A stretch of DNA of 64,000 nucleotides from Scolanthus callimorphus (Eukaryota > Cnidaria > Anthozoa > Actiniaria > Edwardsiidae), in NCBI GenBank assembly GCA_033964015.1, contig CM066913.1, forward strand, positions 18,065,854 through 18,129,853. The letters are read 5' to 3'. Below, piece by piece: positions 46,855 through 61,800 of this stretch; position 1 is the stretch's first letter, and every line of letters begins with the position of its first letter. Under the pieces are notes generated by a model, which had not been told where the DNA came from, did not search any database, and saw only the letters and a list, made by a program, of their open reading frames with translations. The translations under genes and the position numbers were made by a program.

Positions 46855-49800
46855 GTTAGTTTCGAAGACTCAACTCTCACATCTGATCTAGAGTTGACAA
46901 GCTATATAATATGTAGTGGCTGTCGCTTGCTTGCTTCAAAGGGGTGTTACAATCTGACCTCCCACAAGCTAGCTTGAGAAGTCTCTTTTTATGAATACTT
47001 TAATATATTAAAAAGTGCACAGCTTAGATTGATGTTGGCTAAGGTCAGAATATCAGAGTCGACATGTCCCGTTTCGTCACACAAAGTATAACATTATATC
47101 ATTTCGGCACTCTATTTCCGTTTATGGCCTTATGTTCAAGACTTTCTCCGTTATATTCAGTAGCTAACGGCTTTTGTTGCCCACTTCTTCAGCTTTCATG
47201 TCAACAAGTTCTTCTAGCAGTCCTGGGCATACAGAAGATCGAAGGAAAAGCCAAGAAGAGGTGCTTGAATCACAAGGTATGAACGATTGTTGGTTTACAA
47301 ATGGTATGACACATTGTTTACATACGTGCCAACCTGTGAAATATTTCTAAAATAAGAATTATTCAGAATTGGTCACAGGAAAAACCTAGTGTCAGTAGTT
47401 TCTTTATTATTGTAATACCCGAAATATTAAAAATCACACAATACAGAATATTTTCTTTGAATTTGAGTTCACGCTGTTAGAAACTATGCTCAAGAAAACA
47501 AAGAAGTGAAATGTATTATTAACATTGGGTGTTTTAGAAGTTATAGTTCTGGGTGTCTGATTACTCATTGATTCATCACGACTCGCCACGCTCTATTAGG
47601 TTACTCATATAAGATCAGCTGTTCTTGTGAATATTTAACAGTTCTTTTCATGCAATTTCATGTAGCTAATAATATTTTTGGTGTATTAACTTTAAGCAGA
47701 AGGATTACAAAGGAATTTCATTCTTATGCTTTTTGTCATTCTTGTAGTAAAATCCATGGAAAGTATTTTTATATTCTTAGGGAATAATGCTTTGTTGAAA
47801 TTCGCTAATATGATTGTAAATCTGATTGGTCCATACCCAAAGGTACAAGCTGAAGAAAAATGTTGTAAATCATCACATTTGAGAATAAAAACAGACATCT
47901 TTACATAAAAGGTCAATAGGTCCATGAACAATTGGTGTTATTTTTTCCTTCTGATATTAATCTGCTTTTTCGTCATCATAAGAATAACAAAATGGTAGTA
48001 TTGCCAGCATTGATATAAGTAATAGATTATTTGATAACCCATTGACTTTTAAACCACAGCATCTAGCCATAGTCATAACATGTTTTACTATCATTTTTAT
48101 GGATCTAAACAGCTGATCCTTCAATCAATGTATTTTTAAACTATAAACATTAGCTGTATGCATATATCAGCATTGTCTTGGTTTCTGTATTGTCTAGAGG
48201 TATAACAGCCTGCTTTGGCAAATTGTTGCAAGATCCTCCCTTGGGGTACTCAGACATAGACACGGCAGTTGCTTCAAACTTTACAAAAGGCTTATAAACC
48301 CAGCATAATCAATCAAAGGGAACTCAATCGAATACCAAATGTCTAATTGATTTTCAGCTTTTTCCGCAATCAAACACAATTGAAATCTTCCCAATAAAAA
48401 GAAAATGAACTTTCAGAAATCAAACTTTAAACATACATAGATTTTTATCCCTAAAGGTACCAAATTGGGAGTGGTTTTAGCTGATTTTGATCCCTAAACC
48501 AACAAGTCTGAATTACATGAATGACAAGCATCCCTACCAAAAGGTTTGGGAGTCCCCTCCATTCCCCGAAATTGCTGTTAACTAGACTTATTTTACCTCA
48601 TAATTACCGAAACAAATCGAACAATCCAATCTGTTCGATTGGTTGGTGTTTGATTTTGTTCAAAAATCAAACTTACGGCAAAGCTCGCGTTCAAATGTGT
48701 TTGATTGCTGAACAAAATCAAATGATTGGTTTTCGATTGAGTTTGATTGATTTTATGTTTGGATTTGTTTGGTTGATTATGCCAGGAATAAACCACTGGA
48801 AGTTTGTAAATGTTGTAAAAAGACTAAAGAAGTTTGCATAAGCAATTCTGATTTCATCTTTTTTAGATTCATTCATTCACAAATGAGTTTGTTTTTATTT
48901 AAAAAAATTTTTTTGGTGATATCTGGTTTGCTGATTTTGGTAATTTAATTAGATAATAAGCTGACATCAATTCTAACCACTTTCTGTTGGACGAATGACC
49001 CATGTATAAACCAAAAAATCCTCCTGGATCAGGAGGCAGGGCTCGAACTCATCCCTATGAGGTCTTCTTTTTGAACTATTTTTAGACTGCTTGCAGCCCC
49101 TTCTTCGGCAAACGGCCGTAAATCGAGAGAATGTTTTTAACCCGCTACGCGCTTCAATTTGTTTACAGTGTTGAGATACCCAGTAGAGGGAGAGATGCAC
49201 CACGGGGGGGGGGGGGGAACGCCGACAGAAGGGACTGCAGACACTCCTTTCAGAAACCTGGCTTTTTTTTCTGTCAAATACATCATTCTCACCCTGGACT
49301 GTGAATAATCCCTGAATAAAATCGACGTCAGCTAAATGTCAATTATGCCAATCAATTTTGTGATGAGAACCAGATCGTGTAGGTTTGGTATAAAAATGTA
49401 AACACTGTAAACAAAAGTCGAAGCCCCGCCGCAGGGAAAAAAAACTTATCCCTCGATATGCGGACATTCGCCAAAGAAGGGGCTACAAGCAGTCTATGTA
49501 ACTGCAGAATGTTGTTTTCTTCACGGAGCAGCGATAACCCGTCACGGTCTATGTACATCAGCACTTAAGCGATTATTGCCGCAGTGCTGATAGATCTTTA
49601 CACTCTAGCCAATCAGATTGTTCAAGTGAAATTCCTTTGACAAAACCAGGTTTCTGAAAGGAGTGTCCGCAGTCCCTTCTTTCGGCGTTTTCCCCAGTGG
49701 CGCGTCTCTCCCTCTTCTGAGTAACTTGACACTGTAAACAAATCGAAGCGCGCCGCGAGGAAAAAAAGTTCCCTCGATTTACGGACGTTCGCCGAATAAG

Positions 49801-52800
49801 GGGCTGCAAGCAGTCTAAACTATTTTGAACTTTGATGACCTAAACGTTTTGGAAAATGTTTCTTACATTCAATGATAACCTTACATTTTACTCCAGGCTT
49901 AAGGACGGTGCCTACAAAAAGGAGTATTTTTTTCGCACTTAATGACTATGTGGCATTGAAAGGTAATGTGAAAGGCTATCGATTTCCGATAAAAAATGTT
50001 AGGGTACCCACGCAAGTTTTCGAGATAACCCATCCCCAACACCCTAAAACAGCAGAAAAGCGTTTTTTTTAGAAATTACGAAAAAAAAAATATTTTTTCT
50101 CGATAGTTTTATTTAAATTCTACTTTCGCTCGTAAAATCAGCAGCTATTATTACATTTGTTGGATTCCATAACAAATAAATGTAAATTTCGGCTTTTAAA
50201 GGTATTTTAGGGGTTAAAATTTTCTACAGAAGGCCCAAAATCTACCCTGACACCCGCTACTTTATGCGTTAAAAAATAGCCTCAGCATATTTTTCGCACG
50301 TTAAAAAATTGCAAATACGCTGCGGAGGTTTCATATTTTCGATTGATGTAAAAAAATATAGGGGTAGCCACGCAATTTTTAGAACTATCATGCATTTTAA
50401 CAGCAGGTAGAATGGTTAAGTGACAAATCTGCGCACCCCTCCCCTGTGAGTAGAAATGACATTCAAAATGGCGACTATTTAAGTAAGAGGGGAAAAGTGG
50501 AAAAATCAAGGTAACTACGTGGTACATTGACTAAAAATCATTTAAACATTGATTTTAGACAAAAATGTAGTATATTTGATTCCACAATTAATAACAAGCA
50601 GGTCGAGATTATTGAAATTAGCAAGGCGAAGTTACGAAGTCAGGTTCTTTTTCAAACGATAACAACGACATTTTTGTCATTTACAAAGCGAGTCTTGTAC
50701 AAACATTATTGAAGTGAAACTGCATGTACGCCATATAACTTAAAGTATAAATATACATTAAGTTTTCTGATTATTGTGTGGTATTTTTTTGCGTAAAGAT
50801 ACCTAGACTTTTAGTATCAAACGGATGGCTACTTTTACTCAGAGAAAAATCCCGATATTTTTACTAAATGTAAACTTTTCTAGGATATTCCCAAAGAAAG
50901 TTCCAACTGAAGGTAATTCACAGAGAAAAACAAAGAAAAAAGAAGAAAAAGGAGAAAAAAAAAAAAACGATCCACGGCCCCGAGTGAGTTCCGAACCTGG
51001 AGTACTTGCTGTCCGTCTAGCGCGCTAAGCACTTGCGCCATCGATACTTAGATGAAAATATGGTAGAGAAAAATGCTACAAATACAGACATCCGTATAGA
51101 ATGCGCGAGCAGGATGCGCAGTAGCAATTGTAGGCACCGTCCTTAATGTTCTCCTGTTTGTATCAAGATGAAGGAAACACAGCATAACATTGCAATCTTA
51201 TTCAATCCATCTGCCATCTTGAATATACTGATTACCATGTGACTGCAGCTTGCTGTAGACCATCAAACTTTTGGGCTCTTTCAAAGATGGCAGAATCCTA
51301 CCAGAGCAATAAACAGAATACTTTGTATCAGCTGAGTAAAGAATGGTTGAAACATGGTTGAACAGTGTTTTGGCCTGTTTGGGGTGGGATGTGGGGGCAA
51401 AGTTTTGTACCAGAAATTCCCTACTTTATAAATTTTGGCCTATCCAATTCCATAAATTGTACTCTAAATTATCAGTGAAAATTGCTTTTTGGTCTGGAAA
51501 TTACTTTGCCCTAACAAGTAGGAACCATGAGTTGTGAAATGTAATGAGAAATTAAAATATTTATTATTATTATTGCAAGACTTCGCATTTCCAGATTTGA
51601 AGCTCAGCAATTTACTTTATTAATATTGCTTTCTGATAGGTGCAAAGACTAGGTCTCCCCCAAGCAAAAGGTGAGTCAAAAATCAAATCTTTGCTCATAA
51701 ACTGGGAGGAAGCAGTGATGCTTTTTTACTGTTTTACTCATTTTTTGCTTAGTAATACTGATTCAGGGACGTCAACCCCAGGGCAAAGACCTGGACACCG
51801 CCTTGAAATGACAAAATTCTCCAGGGAGAAATACAGTTATTGTATGGCAGTCATCTTTAATTTTTCCCGGGAGACGAAGTGAAACATCTTGAGACTCATG
51901 GCAAAAATGGGAGAGTTGGCATCCCTGCTGATTATTGTTCCCTTGCAGGATAAGAAAAATTGTCTTCTAAATTACTGTTAAAGCTTTGAATAACTGTAAC
52001 TGTCTTTCTGTTTCTCAAAGAAACAATATTTTGTCATTTGATTATCCCTGTAGACATATTAGTCCTGAGAAGGACTATTTTAATTTGATTGACATTAATG
52101 TATTGTTTATGTATGTGCCAATAGAGTCCTAAAGTGTGAAAAATTTTAATTTCAGATTTTAGTCCCCAATCAATAAAAGACAATCTCCAAAGAACGCTGC
52201 ATGCAAAAAATGAGGTGAATGGGTTGAAACACAACCGTGTTATGGCCCGCTGAATACATAATTTTTTTAAACAAATCAATGTATTTTAGACACAGTTCAA
52301 AACTTTATGAACTGAACTAAAAATACAGTGATTTGTTAAAGAAAATTATTTATTCTGCGGGCCATATTTCGGTCGCGATGCAACTGATTTGCCACATTTT
52401 TGGTGTGTAGCTTTCATTCAATATGCCCTTTCTAAATGAAGGGACAAATATTGCTAAATCGAAAATGTGTTTTTTGTGACGTCATCACTTTAGGACTCTA
52501 TAGTTTCATGGAGTGGTTAAGCGAATCTTGCTCTATTATTGTTAACTAATAGTAATGTGTCTAGTAGGAGTCGTTGTTATTGTCATTGTCTGATGAGCTA
52601 AATCTAAAGAGCCTGGCTGCCATTTTGTCGGCCTAGGCAACACTGAGCCGAGGAAACTATCCCTTTGCATTGCCTCTTTAGGGGATGTACTAAAATGTTT
52701 CAGATTGCCATTGGCAGATGGTTATTTTGAGATGTCTTCACATCAACTTCAAATATCAGATAACAAAGAAGTGTCTGACTTCGGCTGTTAAGCCTGTCTG

Positions 52801-55800
52801 CTGTCCCTTATTTGGTGATTGTGTGTAAATGCAAGAGAAAAATCATCTTTGCCATGCACCATGTGGGACTCACCATGAATTATCACCCCATTTTGGGAGT
52901 GAGTACCCCGTGATGGGACGCCTGTGGTGAGTCACCATGGGGGACTCGCCACAAAATTATCAACCCCTATTTTGGTGGTGGGACCTCTGTGGTTACTCAC
53001 CATGGGGGACTCACCACAAATTATCACCCTATTTTGGCAGTGAGTACCCCCTTAGTGCCCTGAGTGTGATTGGAAACTTGCGACCTAAACAAGGCTTGTA
53101 GGTGAATAAATGCATGCGTAACAAAGACTTTTCCCTTGTATTTATGGACGTCTGCAAGCAGTCTAGGGCTCTTTCACATGTAAAGACTGTCCGAAACCTG
53201 TGACAATAGATAAAAAGTTTGCTCATTTACAGGACACCTCCACCAAAACCTTTGCCCCCACCTCGCAGACCTAGAGATGGCCCACAAAGACCAGACAGCA
53301 GTCCACTGCAAAGCAGAAGCACTGCTTCCACTGTCACTGCTACGGGAAGAAGCTCACCTCAAATGTCACCCAAGACATCTCCAAAGAAAACTCCAAATGG
53401 CATGGATAAACAACAGAGGTCTCCCAAGATATCAGCTGTGGAGGATAACAAGCAGAAAGCAAAGCAACGACCTCCCCGACCTGTACCTTCTAAACGACAT
53501 GTGGCATCATCGGTCACAGTGACAGCCATGCCATATAAGAAACCAGATGCTACAAAGTCATCATCGCTTAGTAGAATAAGGTCCTATTCTAGAGAGGACA
53601 TCACGCATGGAGGTTCTTTGCCAAAAAGGCCCCCACCTGCCCCTACTAGGACGTCCTCCTTGTCCAGGAAGTCAAGACCGCCTGTGCCTCCCAAACCTAA
53701 AAGACCAGCAGAGAAAGTGGGTTCTCCTTCTTTGGCAAAAAAATCCGCCACGTTACCAAAAACTGCAACTTCGGAAGAAGAGCACGTCTCTTCTGTAACA
53801 CAATCTGAGGAGGAGGAACTTCTTAGGGAAAGTGAACTTAGTCAAAAAGAAAGTGATGTTCTAATGCTACCTAAGGAAGCATCTTCACCCGTTAGCAAAA
53901 GTGATGATATAGAACCTTCTAAGGATGACGTTATTATGGCAAAACCTATCACTTCTAATGATGTTACTGGTCATCTTGAAAATGAGATGGAGATTGTTGA
54001 CGATTTTAAGGAAAGAGAAAATAATTACCGACCCGAAGAAGAAAACATAGAATCTTCAGAAATGTCAAATGATGTTTCTGCAATAAACCCAGCTGAAGAA
54101 GATCGCTCAAAACCGATTTTAAATGGTGTCTCGGGTAACGTAAATGATTCTGTAATGACAGAGTCATCTAAACCTATAGTTCAAGAAAGAGAACCAATTG
54201 AATTCACAACTGAAACGCAAACTGACTTAATTGCTGTAGTTCTTACTAACTCAGAAGCTCACATTGATTCCAGCTCGGAATTACGTGATGCGGAAAACGA
54301 AAAATTAGAAAATATTATTGTTGCTGATGATTTACCTGAAGCACTCCAAAAGCAAGATGTCTCAGTTGCGAAGGCTGATGCTATGGAAAATGACATTTCT
54401 TCAAATGTTGTCGAGGAGGACGTTACTGTAGATCACAATCGTGAACGAGAAAGGACAGTTGAATTAGAAGGTTACTCTGGCAGTTCTAGTGATTACCCAT
54501 TTGATGAGGAGTCTTTAGCAGAGGCTGATCAACAGCATGAGGCGTGGGAAATCACGGAATTGTCAGAAGAAATTGATGTGACTCATCTCAAAAAAGATGA
54601 AGTTGTTGATGAGAGATTGGAAGTCTTATCGGTAGAAGTGGAGAAATCAATTTCCGTGCAAGGGGAGGTTGTACCACCTTGCACTTTAAATGGCGATGGA
54701 GAACTAGATAAGGAACATCTAGTAGGGAGGCATGATGAACTGCTTGAAGAGGAAAGGACGGTAGAAACGGTTGAAGTGCGTGATACGTTTTACGATAAGG
54801 AGGAAATACCCAGTACACTTGTGGATAAGGAAGCACAAGTCAGAGAGGAGCAGCAAAGTGAAGATTCTGATGAGAATGATAAGGGTAAAAGAGAATTACT
54901 AACAGAAGAAGAACCGGAAGATGCAGAGATTGAGGAACGTTTGTCGCATGAGGAAGGGAATATTGTCCGTACAGGAGATGAAGACGTAAAAGAAGGAATT
55001 GCGGACGAAATGCGTGAACCTATATCTGTAGTTCGTGAAAACGAGCTTAGGTCCTCTACATATGAAAATGTTTCTTTTGAGCGTGAGGTCCCAGACGAAA
55101 AACCCACACAGGTACAACTGCAAATGGATGAAAAAACGAGAGAGCAAGAAAATGAGACACGGAGTCCAGGAATATATGAGAATATTGAGGTAACAAATGA
55201 CAAAGCAAAAGATAATGCAGAAGACATTAAGGATGAAACACGGGATCTAGAAAATGATAAAGGAAAGACATCGAATACGTACGAGAATGTTGTTATGAAT
55301 AACAGCATGAAAGAAAAGGAGGAGATTGAAGTACCTGAGCAGCCTATTAAACCAGCAAGAACTAAACGAAAGCAGAAAAAAACAGCAGAACGATTACGAA
55401 AATGTATTCTCGATGACTCAAAAGAAACCTCGGAAACTACAGAGGAGGGAGCATTATCTGAGAAACGTTCTGAAAAAGAACCAAGGAAAAACTCATATGA
55501 AAATGTTGAGTTGATTCCTAAGTCTGCGCGCGATACTCTACGTGAGGCAATGTTCATACAAGCCACATCACCCAACACTTCACCAGTTTCTAAGTCAAAG
55601 CCTGATATTTTTCAAGAGATTCACCCTCCTCATAGCCCTCCCCCTCTCAGAACTCCACCATCTCGACCAAAACAGCCCCCAGTAACGTCAGTTACGGCAA
55701 GTTCTGGTTATCCTGAAGCAAAGCCGCGGACTAGTTCCTCGGGATCAGAGGATGGAGGTACCAAAGAACAACGCACCCCTCCACCAGTCCGGACACCTCC

Positions 55801-58800
55801 ACCTCGACCAGCTCCCTATTATACTGAGGCTTCTGAAATCCCAAGGTCTCCAGCTCAGGCCATAGAAGACCGTGATGTAGAAAGGCCAAGAGGTTCCTCA
55901 GAAATGGAGAACGAGGAAGTTAAAGAACAGCGCATTCCTCCGCCTCGTCCAGCGCCATGTCCGAAAGCTATATTGCCAACTTCCTCGAAAGAGGTTGCTG
56001 AACAAGAGTACGATGTACCAAAGGCTAGGACAAGTTCCTCTGGATCAGGCGAAAGTGACATCAGAGAGCCTCGCACTCCTCCTCGACCAGTACCGTATAC
56101 CAAGGAAATACCAAAACCTTCAATAGAGGTTGTAGAGCAAGAGCATTATGTATCAAAGGAAAGGACGGGCTCTTCAGCATCAGCCGAATGCGAAGTGACG
56201 GAGGCTCGCACTCCTCCACCGCCACGACCAGCCCCATATATCAAAGAATCGGCAGTATCTCCAACAGTGAAGGAAGAACAAGAGTCTGTGTACCAAGTTC
56301 CAAAGGAAAGGACAAGCTCTTCTGTGTCAGTCGACAGCGAGGTGATGGAGCCCCGCACTCCTCCTCCGCCGCGGCCAGCCCCATATATCAAAGAATCGGC
56401 AATATCTCCAACAGTGACGACAGAACAAGAGCCTGTGTATCATGTTCCAAAGGAAAGGACAAGCTCTTCTGTGTCAGTCGACAGTGACGTGATGGAGCCC
56501 CGCACTCCTCCGCCACCGCGGCCAGCCCCATATATCAAAGAATCGGCAATATCTTCAACAGTGACGGAAGAACAGGAGTCTGTGTACCATGTTCCAAAGG
56601 GAAGGACGAGCTCTTCAAAATCAGTTGGCAGCGAGGTTGAAGAGTCTCACACCCCACCTCCTCGACCAGCACCAGTTGTCAAGGGAACAACAATATCCTC
56701 AACAGAGACTGTTGAAATGGAGTCTGAGTACCATGTACCAAAGGGAAGGACAAGTTCCTCTGGGTCATCCGGGGAAGAAGGTAGAGGCTCCCGCACTCCT
56801 CCTCCGCCGCGACCTGCGCACTATCATATTCAACCTTCGGAAACACCAGAATCATCCACAAAGATTGAGGAGCAACAGTCTGAGTATCTTACACCCAAAT
56901 CAAGGACAAGCTCTACTGGATCAGTTGGTAACGAGTTCCGAGCACCCCGTACTCCACCGCCACCTCGCCCAGCGCCAGCTGTAAAGAAAGTCTCAACAGA
57001 AGCGACGCCTATGCTAACACACGAACCTGAAGAGCAGCTTTATGTCACGCCAAAATCTTTCATTACAGAAGAAAGAAATGTGTCTGAGGAGGAAGTACCC
57101 AAAGTACCTTCCTCACCCAAACAGAAGCATGTTCCACCACCACGACCGGCTCGTTACGCTCCTAAAAAGTCGGTTGAGGCTGAAGCACCCGAGGTATTAC
57201 CATCACAGGACGAAGATAACACTTATAGCGTCCCTAGTTCATTAGTCAGAGACGTGGAAGAAAGTCATGAGGCTCCGATAGATCAGCAGAAGTCTCCTAA
57301 AGGTGCTCGCAAACACACTCCTCCACCACGTCCTGATCCGTTTACAAGAGAGGTTGTGCACTCGGAAGAGTCAACTATTGTCATTGATGAACAAGTTTAT
57401 GTTGTGCCAAGCTCATTAACGAAGACCACCGAGGGAGCAACAAACGCGTCTCGTCCAAGAGCACCGGAATATGAGAATGTTGAGCTCCGTACTGACACTG
57501 TTGCAGATTCTGACATCTGCAATTCGCCTAGAACGGAATCCAAAGAATCCTTTGACCTAGATGGTAGAGAGATATCAGAAGCTAGTGCTTTATATTCGCG
57601 ACCTGCAACTGTTGATGAGCAAGTTTACATTGCTCCTAGATCTCCACCTATTGTTCCACGCGAAAGTGTTGCACGTTCAGAATATCGCGTTCCTAAGACA
57701 TCTTTTGATCAAGGAAGCGAGAGGTCTGAGGAAATACAGCCAGATAATTCGCAACAGCAGGCCGACGAGGAAAATGTGTATTCAGTCCCCGCTAATTGGG
57801 CTGCTTTAGAAGAGTCTAAGGAAGCTAAAACAACTCAAGATCGTGCTGGACCTGGGTCATCTATGCCGACGTCTGCAGAGCCTTTGACAGATACTATTGA
57901 GGAGAGAGACAGCACACCTGAAGGAGACGTATATGCGGTGCCTTCCTCGCCAATATCAACAATAGAGAAACCCTTTCCAGAGGAAAATGAAGAGGATGAC
58001 ACCTACTCGGTCCCGAAGAGGTCTTCAGTTGTCTTAACGTCGCGTTCACAGGCTCCAGGATCATTCAAAAGAGGTCCACCTCCTCCTAAGCCACCAAGGG
58101 CGCGTCAGAGCACTGCGAGCATAGATGAGCCAGCGGAAGGAGCAGATCACGAGGCCGAGCCCCCTCGATTGGCATCCGAGAGTATTTCGGAAGTACCCGA
58201 AGATGAGACACCCGTAGCTGCTCCACGAACTCGCAAAAAGCAAGGAAAAGAAGCTCGAGATTCGGTAGAAATAAAAGAGCTAAGTATTGACACTGCCTCG
58301 CCAAAACCCAAGCGACCTGCTCCGCCAAGACCAAGAGCACCAACTAAAGAGGGAGACAGAGAGTATAAACATGTGCTACCATCACGACCACCGGCTCCGG
58401 GTTCGAGTACTGCTGGAGGGCAACGAGGTAAGTGTGTTTTATTTTAAGAGCATCACTCGAGCAGAGCAAGGTAAAGCACACATTTCCATCGGCTAATTGA
58501 CGGAAGTTTATGTAGTGGTAATATTTGTTATTTTGCTCAGAAAAAAACAACAATATCGAACCTTGTTTGTATGTGGATATTTGATGATTTCTAAACGAAG
58601 GATTCATTGTTTGAAGTTTTTATGCAAAAATAAGGGCACCTTATTGAAGGAAAAGAACATCCTGTACACTAAATATTTATTTTTCCTACATTTTTATACT
58701 TACACGGAGCCAACAAAGTGTTCTACACTGAATTATTAGACCATGTTTCCTTCAAGCCAAAACGGCCCTATGTCCCAATTAAAATTACTGTCATCTTATT

Positions 58801-61800
58801 TAGTGTCACTTCCCGTTGCCGGTGATTCTGACTCTGACTCTGACGCCGAGAGTCATCCTCCTTCTTCTCCAAAGGTAAAGCGAGATGTATGATTGAATGA
58901 AATACTACTGCTAACTAACGGAAAGACTTACATTAATAGCGATGTTGTCACAAAAGTCTTGGTTCTTTTTATTGGTTCTTTTTGGTTCTTTTTATTGTTT
59001 TAGCATCTCTCTAAAACTAACTGTAGTTGTTTATTGATTGATAGCCTACCGGTCCACCCAGAAAGAAAACATATCATATAACGCACGAGATCCTGACCAC
59101 CGAGAGGACATTCGTAGAGGCGCTCCGACTTGTTTATGAGGTAGAGTAATGAATGAATTATCTTAGAGCGGATTTCAGATTTTCTACATGAGACCGCGAA
59201 GAAAACCCCAAAACACGGGGTATCTTGTTTCCTTTGGTCACTACTAAACGTAAGTCGTACTTACTTAACCTGAATGGTTATTAACACTACTGACTAGTGT
59301 TAATGTCTCGGTAAAAAGGAAAAACCTTGAGAGATGTTCAAACGTAGATCGCTAAATCAGCCAACTGCTGTCCAAAAAATTATCCGTGTATTCGTCATGG
59401 ATAAATCATTTACCACCATTGCAGTTATTTTCTACCGAAATTTCATATTCTAGACTGAATGTTGAATTTGTACTTTCAATTGGACTGCATTCAAGCTACC
59501 TAAATTTACCCCCAAAATCGTGGCCCAGCCCCTTTCATGTGCTATTGCTGTCAATTCCACAGGATTGTTATGGCACGATCAAAGAGGCTGACGTTGCTCC
59601 CGAAACGACTCTGAACGAGATCTTCAAAGACCTGGGCAACATCTACCATCTAGACAACCGGTTTCTTCAGGAACTGGAGGAGCGAATGAAAACATGGTAA
59701 GGCGATACAAAAGCGTAGACCATTAAGAGGACCATTACATTTTTTAGTTTCTCCTAATAAAGTGCGCACGCTTTCCTCTATGCTTTTAATGTTAGCAAAA
59801 TATGACGAACGCCGCGACCAATCAGCGCGCGGAATCGTTGAGTAATTGTACTAACAATTTATACCCTCACTTCAAGTATCCAGTGTAAATGGTTGTTAAG
59901 CCCGGCGCAACATTGAACACAACATGTTGCATCCGTTTGCGGCGTGTGTTGACAGTTGTTGTGACTTGTTGCATAATGTTGAACGATGTTTGAAACCCGT
60001 CAAACTTTTGCCGCAACAACCTTCAACTTTTCTTTTGTCCTGTGACCAGCGAAGCATAACACAACAAAGTTGTGTTCGTTTGCGCTGAACTCTCAACAAA
60101 GTTTGACTCGCGCACGCGCATTGTGTACTGTATCCATAGAAATAGACTGTAAACAAATAGGTTTTTTGCCCAGAATGCATCGCATCGCCAGCGAGGCGAA
60201 AACAATGTTGAGACGTGTTGTATTCAGTTGCGGCGACGCGCAACATTCAACAACATACGAACAATATCGTTGCTGCAACAAAGTTGAGTCCGTTTGCGCG
60301 TGTTAGTAATCTCCACTTTTTTGCTGTTATCTCTCCAGGGAGGACCAGGAGAGGATTGGTGACATCGTGAAAAAGTACGGACACTTTCTCAAGGTATTGG
60401 ATCTTGTTTGCATAGTACTACTATAAAAAATTCCCTATACGTTGTATAGAACAGATTTCGTATGACTGTGAAAAGTGCATTGTTGTGCACTGTTGCTGTC
60501 GCGGCACGGAACCTGGCCTGCTGTAGATACGGAATGAAATCGTGTAGTCACGGCACGGTCGCGGTCACGGTCGCGGTCACGGTCGCGGTCGCGGTCACGG
60601 TCACGGTCGCGGTCACGGTCGCGGCGCGGCGCAACTTTGTCGCGGCACTTTTCACAGTTATACGAAATCTGCTCTATTGAACGTATATGTATTTCCGTGG
60701 TTGCAATCAACACGACCCACTCTAGTTACTGCATTATGCATCCAAGCATGTACAGGAAGTCGTCTCATCCTCTTTCTCTCTTCAGATGTACACGACGTAC
60801 ATTAATAACTACGATAAGGCTGCTAATGTACTTCAAGAAACGATGAAGGAGAATCTACAATTCGCTGAGCTTGTCCATCAATTCCAGGTAAATGAGCCAA
60901 CGTGGAAACAATGCTTTTCGCAACCTCAAGAAGAACCCGATAAACGCCTACACCAAATCGGCTAACGGTTTTTACACTGTGTTGCCACCCAATTCAGATC
61001 ATGTGGGTGGTCACAATTGTAAAACAATTCTCACTCCACCGAGTGCACGATTGTATTGGCAGAACTAACAAACGTATCTACCGAAAGGAATTATCACATG
61101 ATCTGATCTGGGTGGCAACAAGTTGTAAATACCTTGAGCCGATTTTGGCTGTTGAGCTATAACCAAGGTCAAAATGTTGGCACACTATGGGCTATAGCAC
61201 ACCCCTCCCTTAATGCATGATCCTGTTAAAACACATGGTGCACGGAAAGGTGAAGAATATTTTGTGCGTGCAACATTTAGAGAGCCGAGAAACGAACGGG
61301 AACCAACTGCTTCAACTGCTTGTGACTCAGGTACTATCGGTATTTTATACGTATCCAGTTTAGGGGAAGTACCTGGAGACCTTCCTAAAAATCGGATTTC
61401 AACTGCCGATATCTCGTGAAATAATTGACGCATCATGGTGAAACCCTACCATTGTGCTCTACATGAAGAGAACAACACAATGCTGCAATAACATCGCGTA
61501 TCCCTTTTGTACTTCGAGAAAATAACCAGGATACTTAGGGGGGTGGTAGCACCCGGTACCCACCACCTAATTCACCATCCCTGGATACCTATTGAGTAGC
61601 GTTGTTTTGACCTCTTCCCGTAGATTTAAATAGTGAAGTTTGACTCCAGTGCTGATTCGATTTCTCTACCATTTGCCCTCAGACCAGTGAGAAATGTAAA
61701 GGTCTTATGATCAATTCATTCATGTTAAAACCTGTTCAAAGGATCCCAAGCTATCGGCTTCTACTGATCGGTAAGTCCATGAATCCTGATACAGTATACA

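Larger units (their letters stand above)
47060..51639. other. Intron of the RhoGEF gene, mostly repeats
   Basis: Between exon 1 and exon 2. Apart from the elements listed separately I see no exon that fits the phases. 48600-48780 has many 'tcaaa/tttga' words around 'gaacaaaatcaaa', with weak dyad symmetry. Confidence 0.5.

Noticed and set aside
53277..58243. ORFs overlapping the giant exon in other frames and on the minus strand
   Set aside because: Shadows of the long proline- and acid-rich frame, whose start and end match proper splice sites.
60435..60713. Minus-strand ORF with an Arg-Asp run
   Set aside because: The run comes from the hexamer core of a MITE.
61213..61419. Extra exon between RhoGEF exons 8 and 9
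   Set aside because: Exons 8 and 9 already join in phase and match the spacing of FGD DH domains, and this ORF has no DH similarity.
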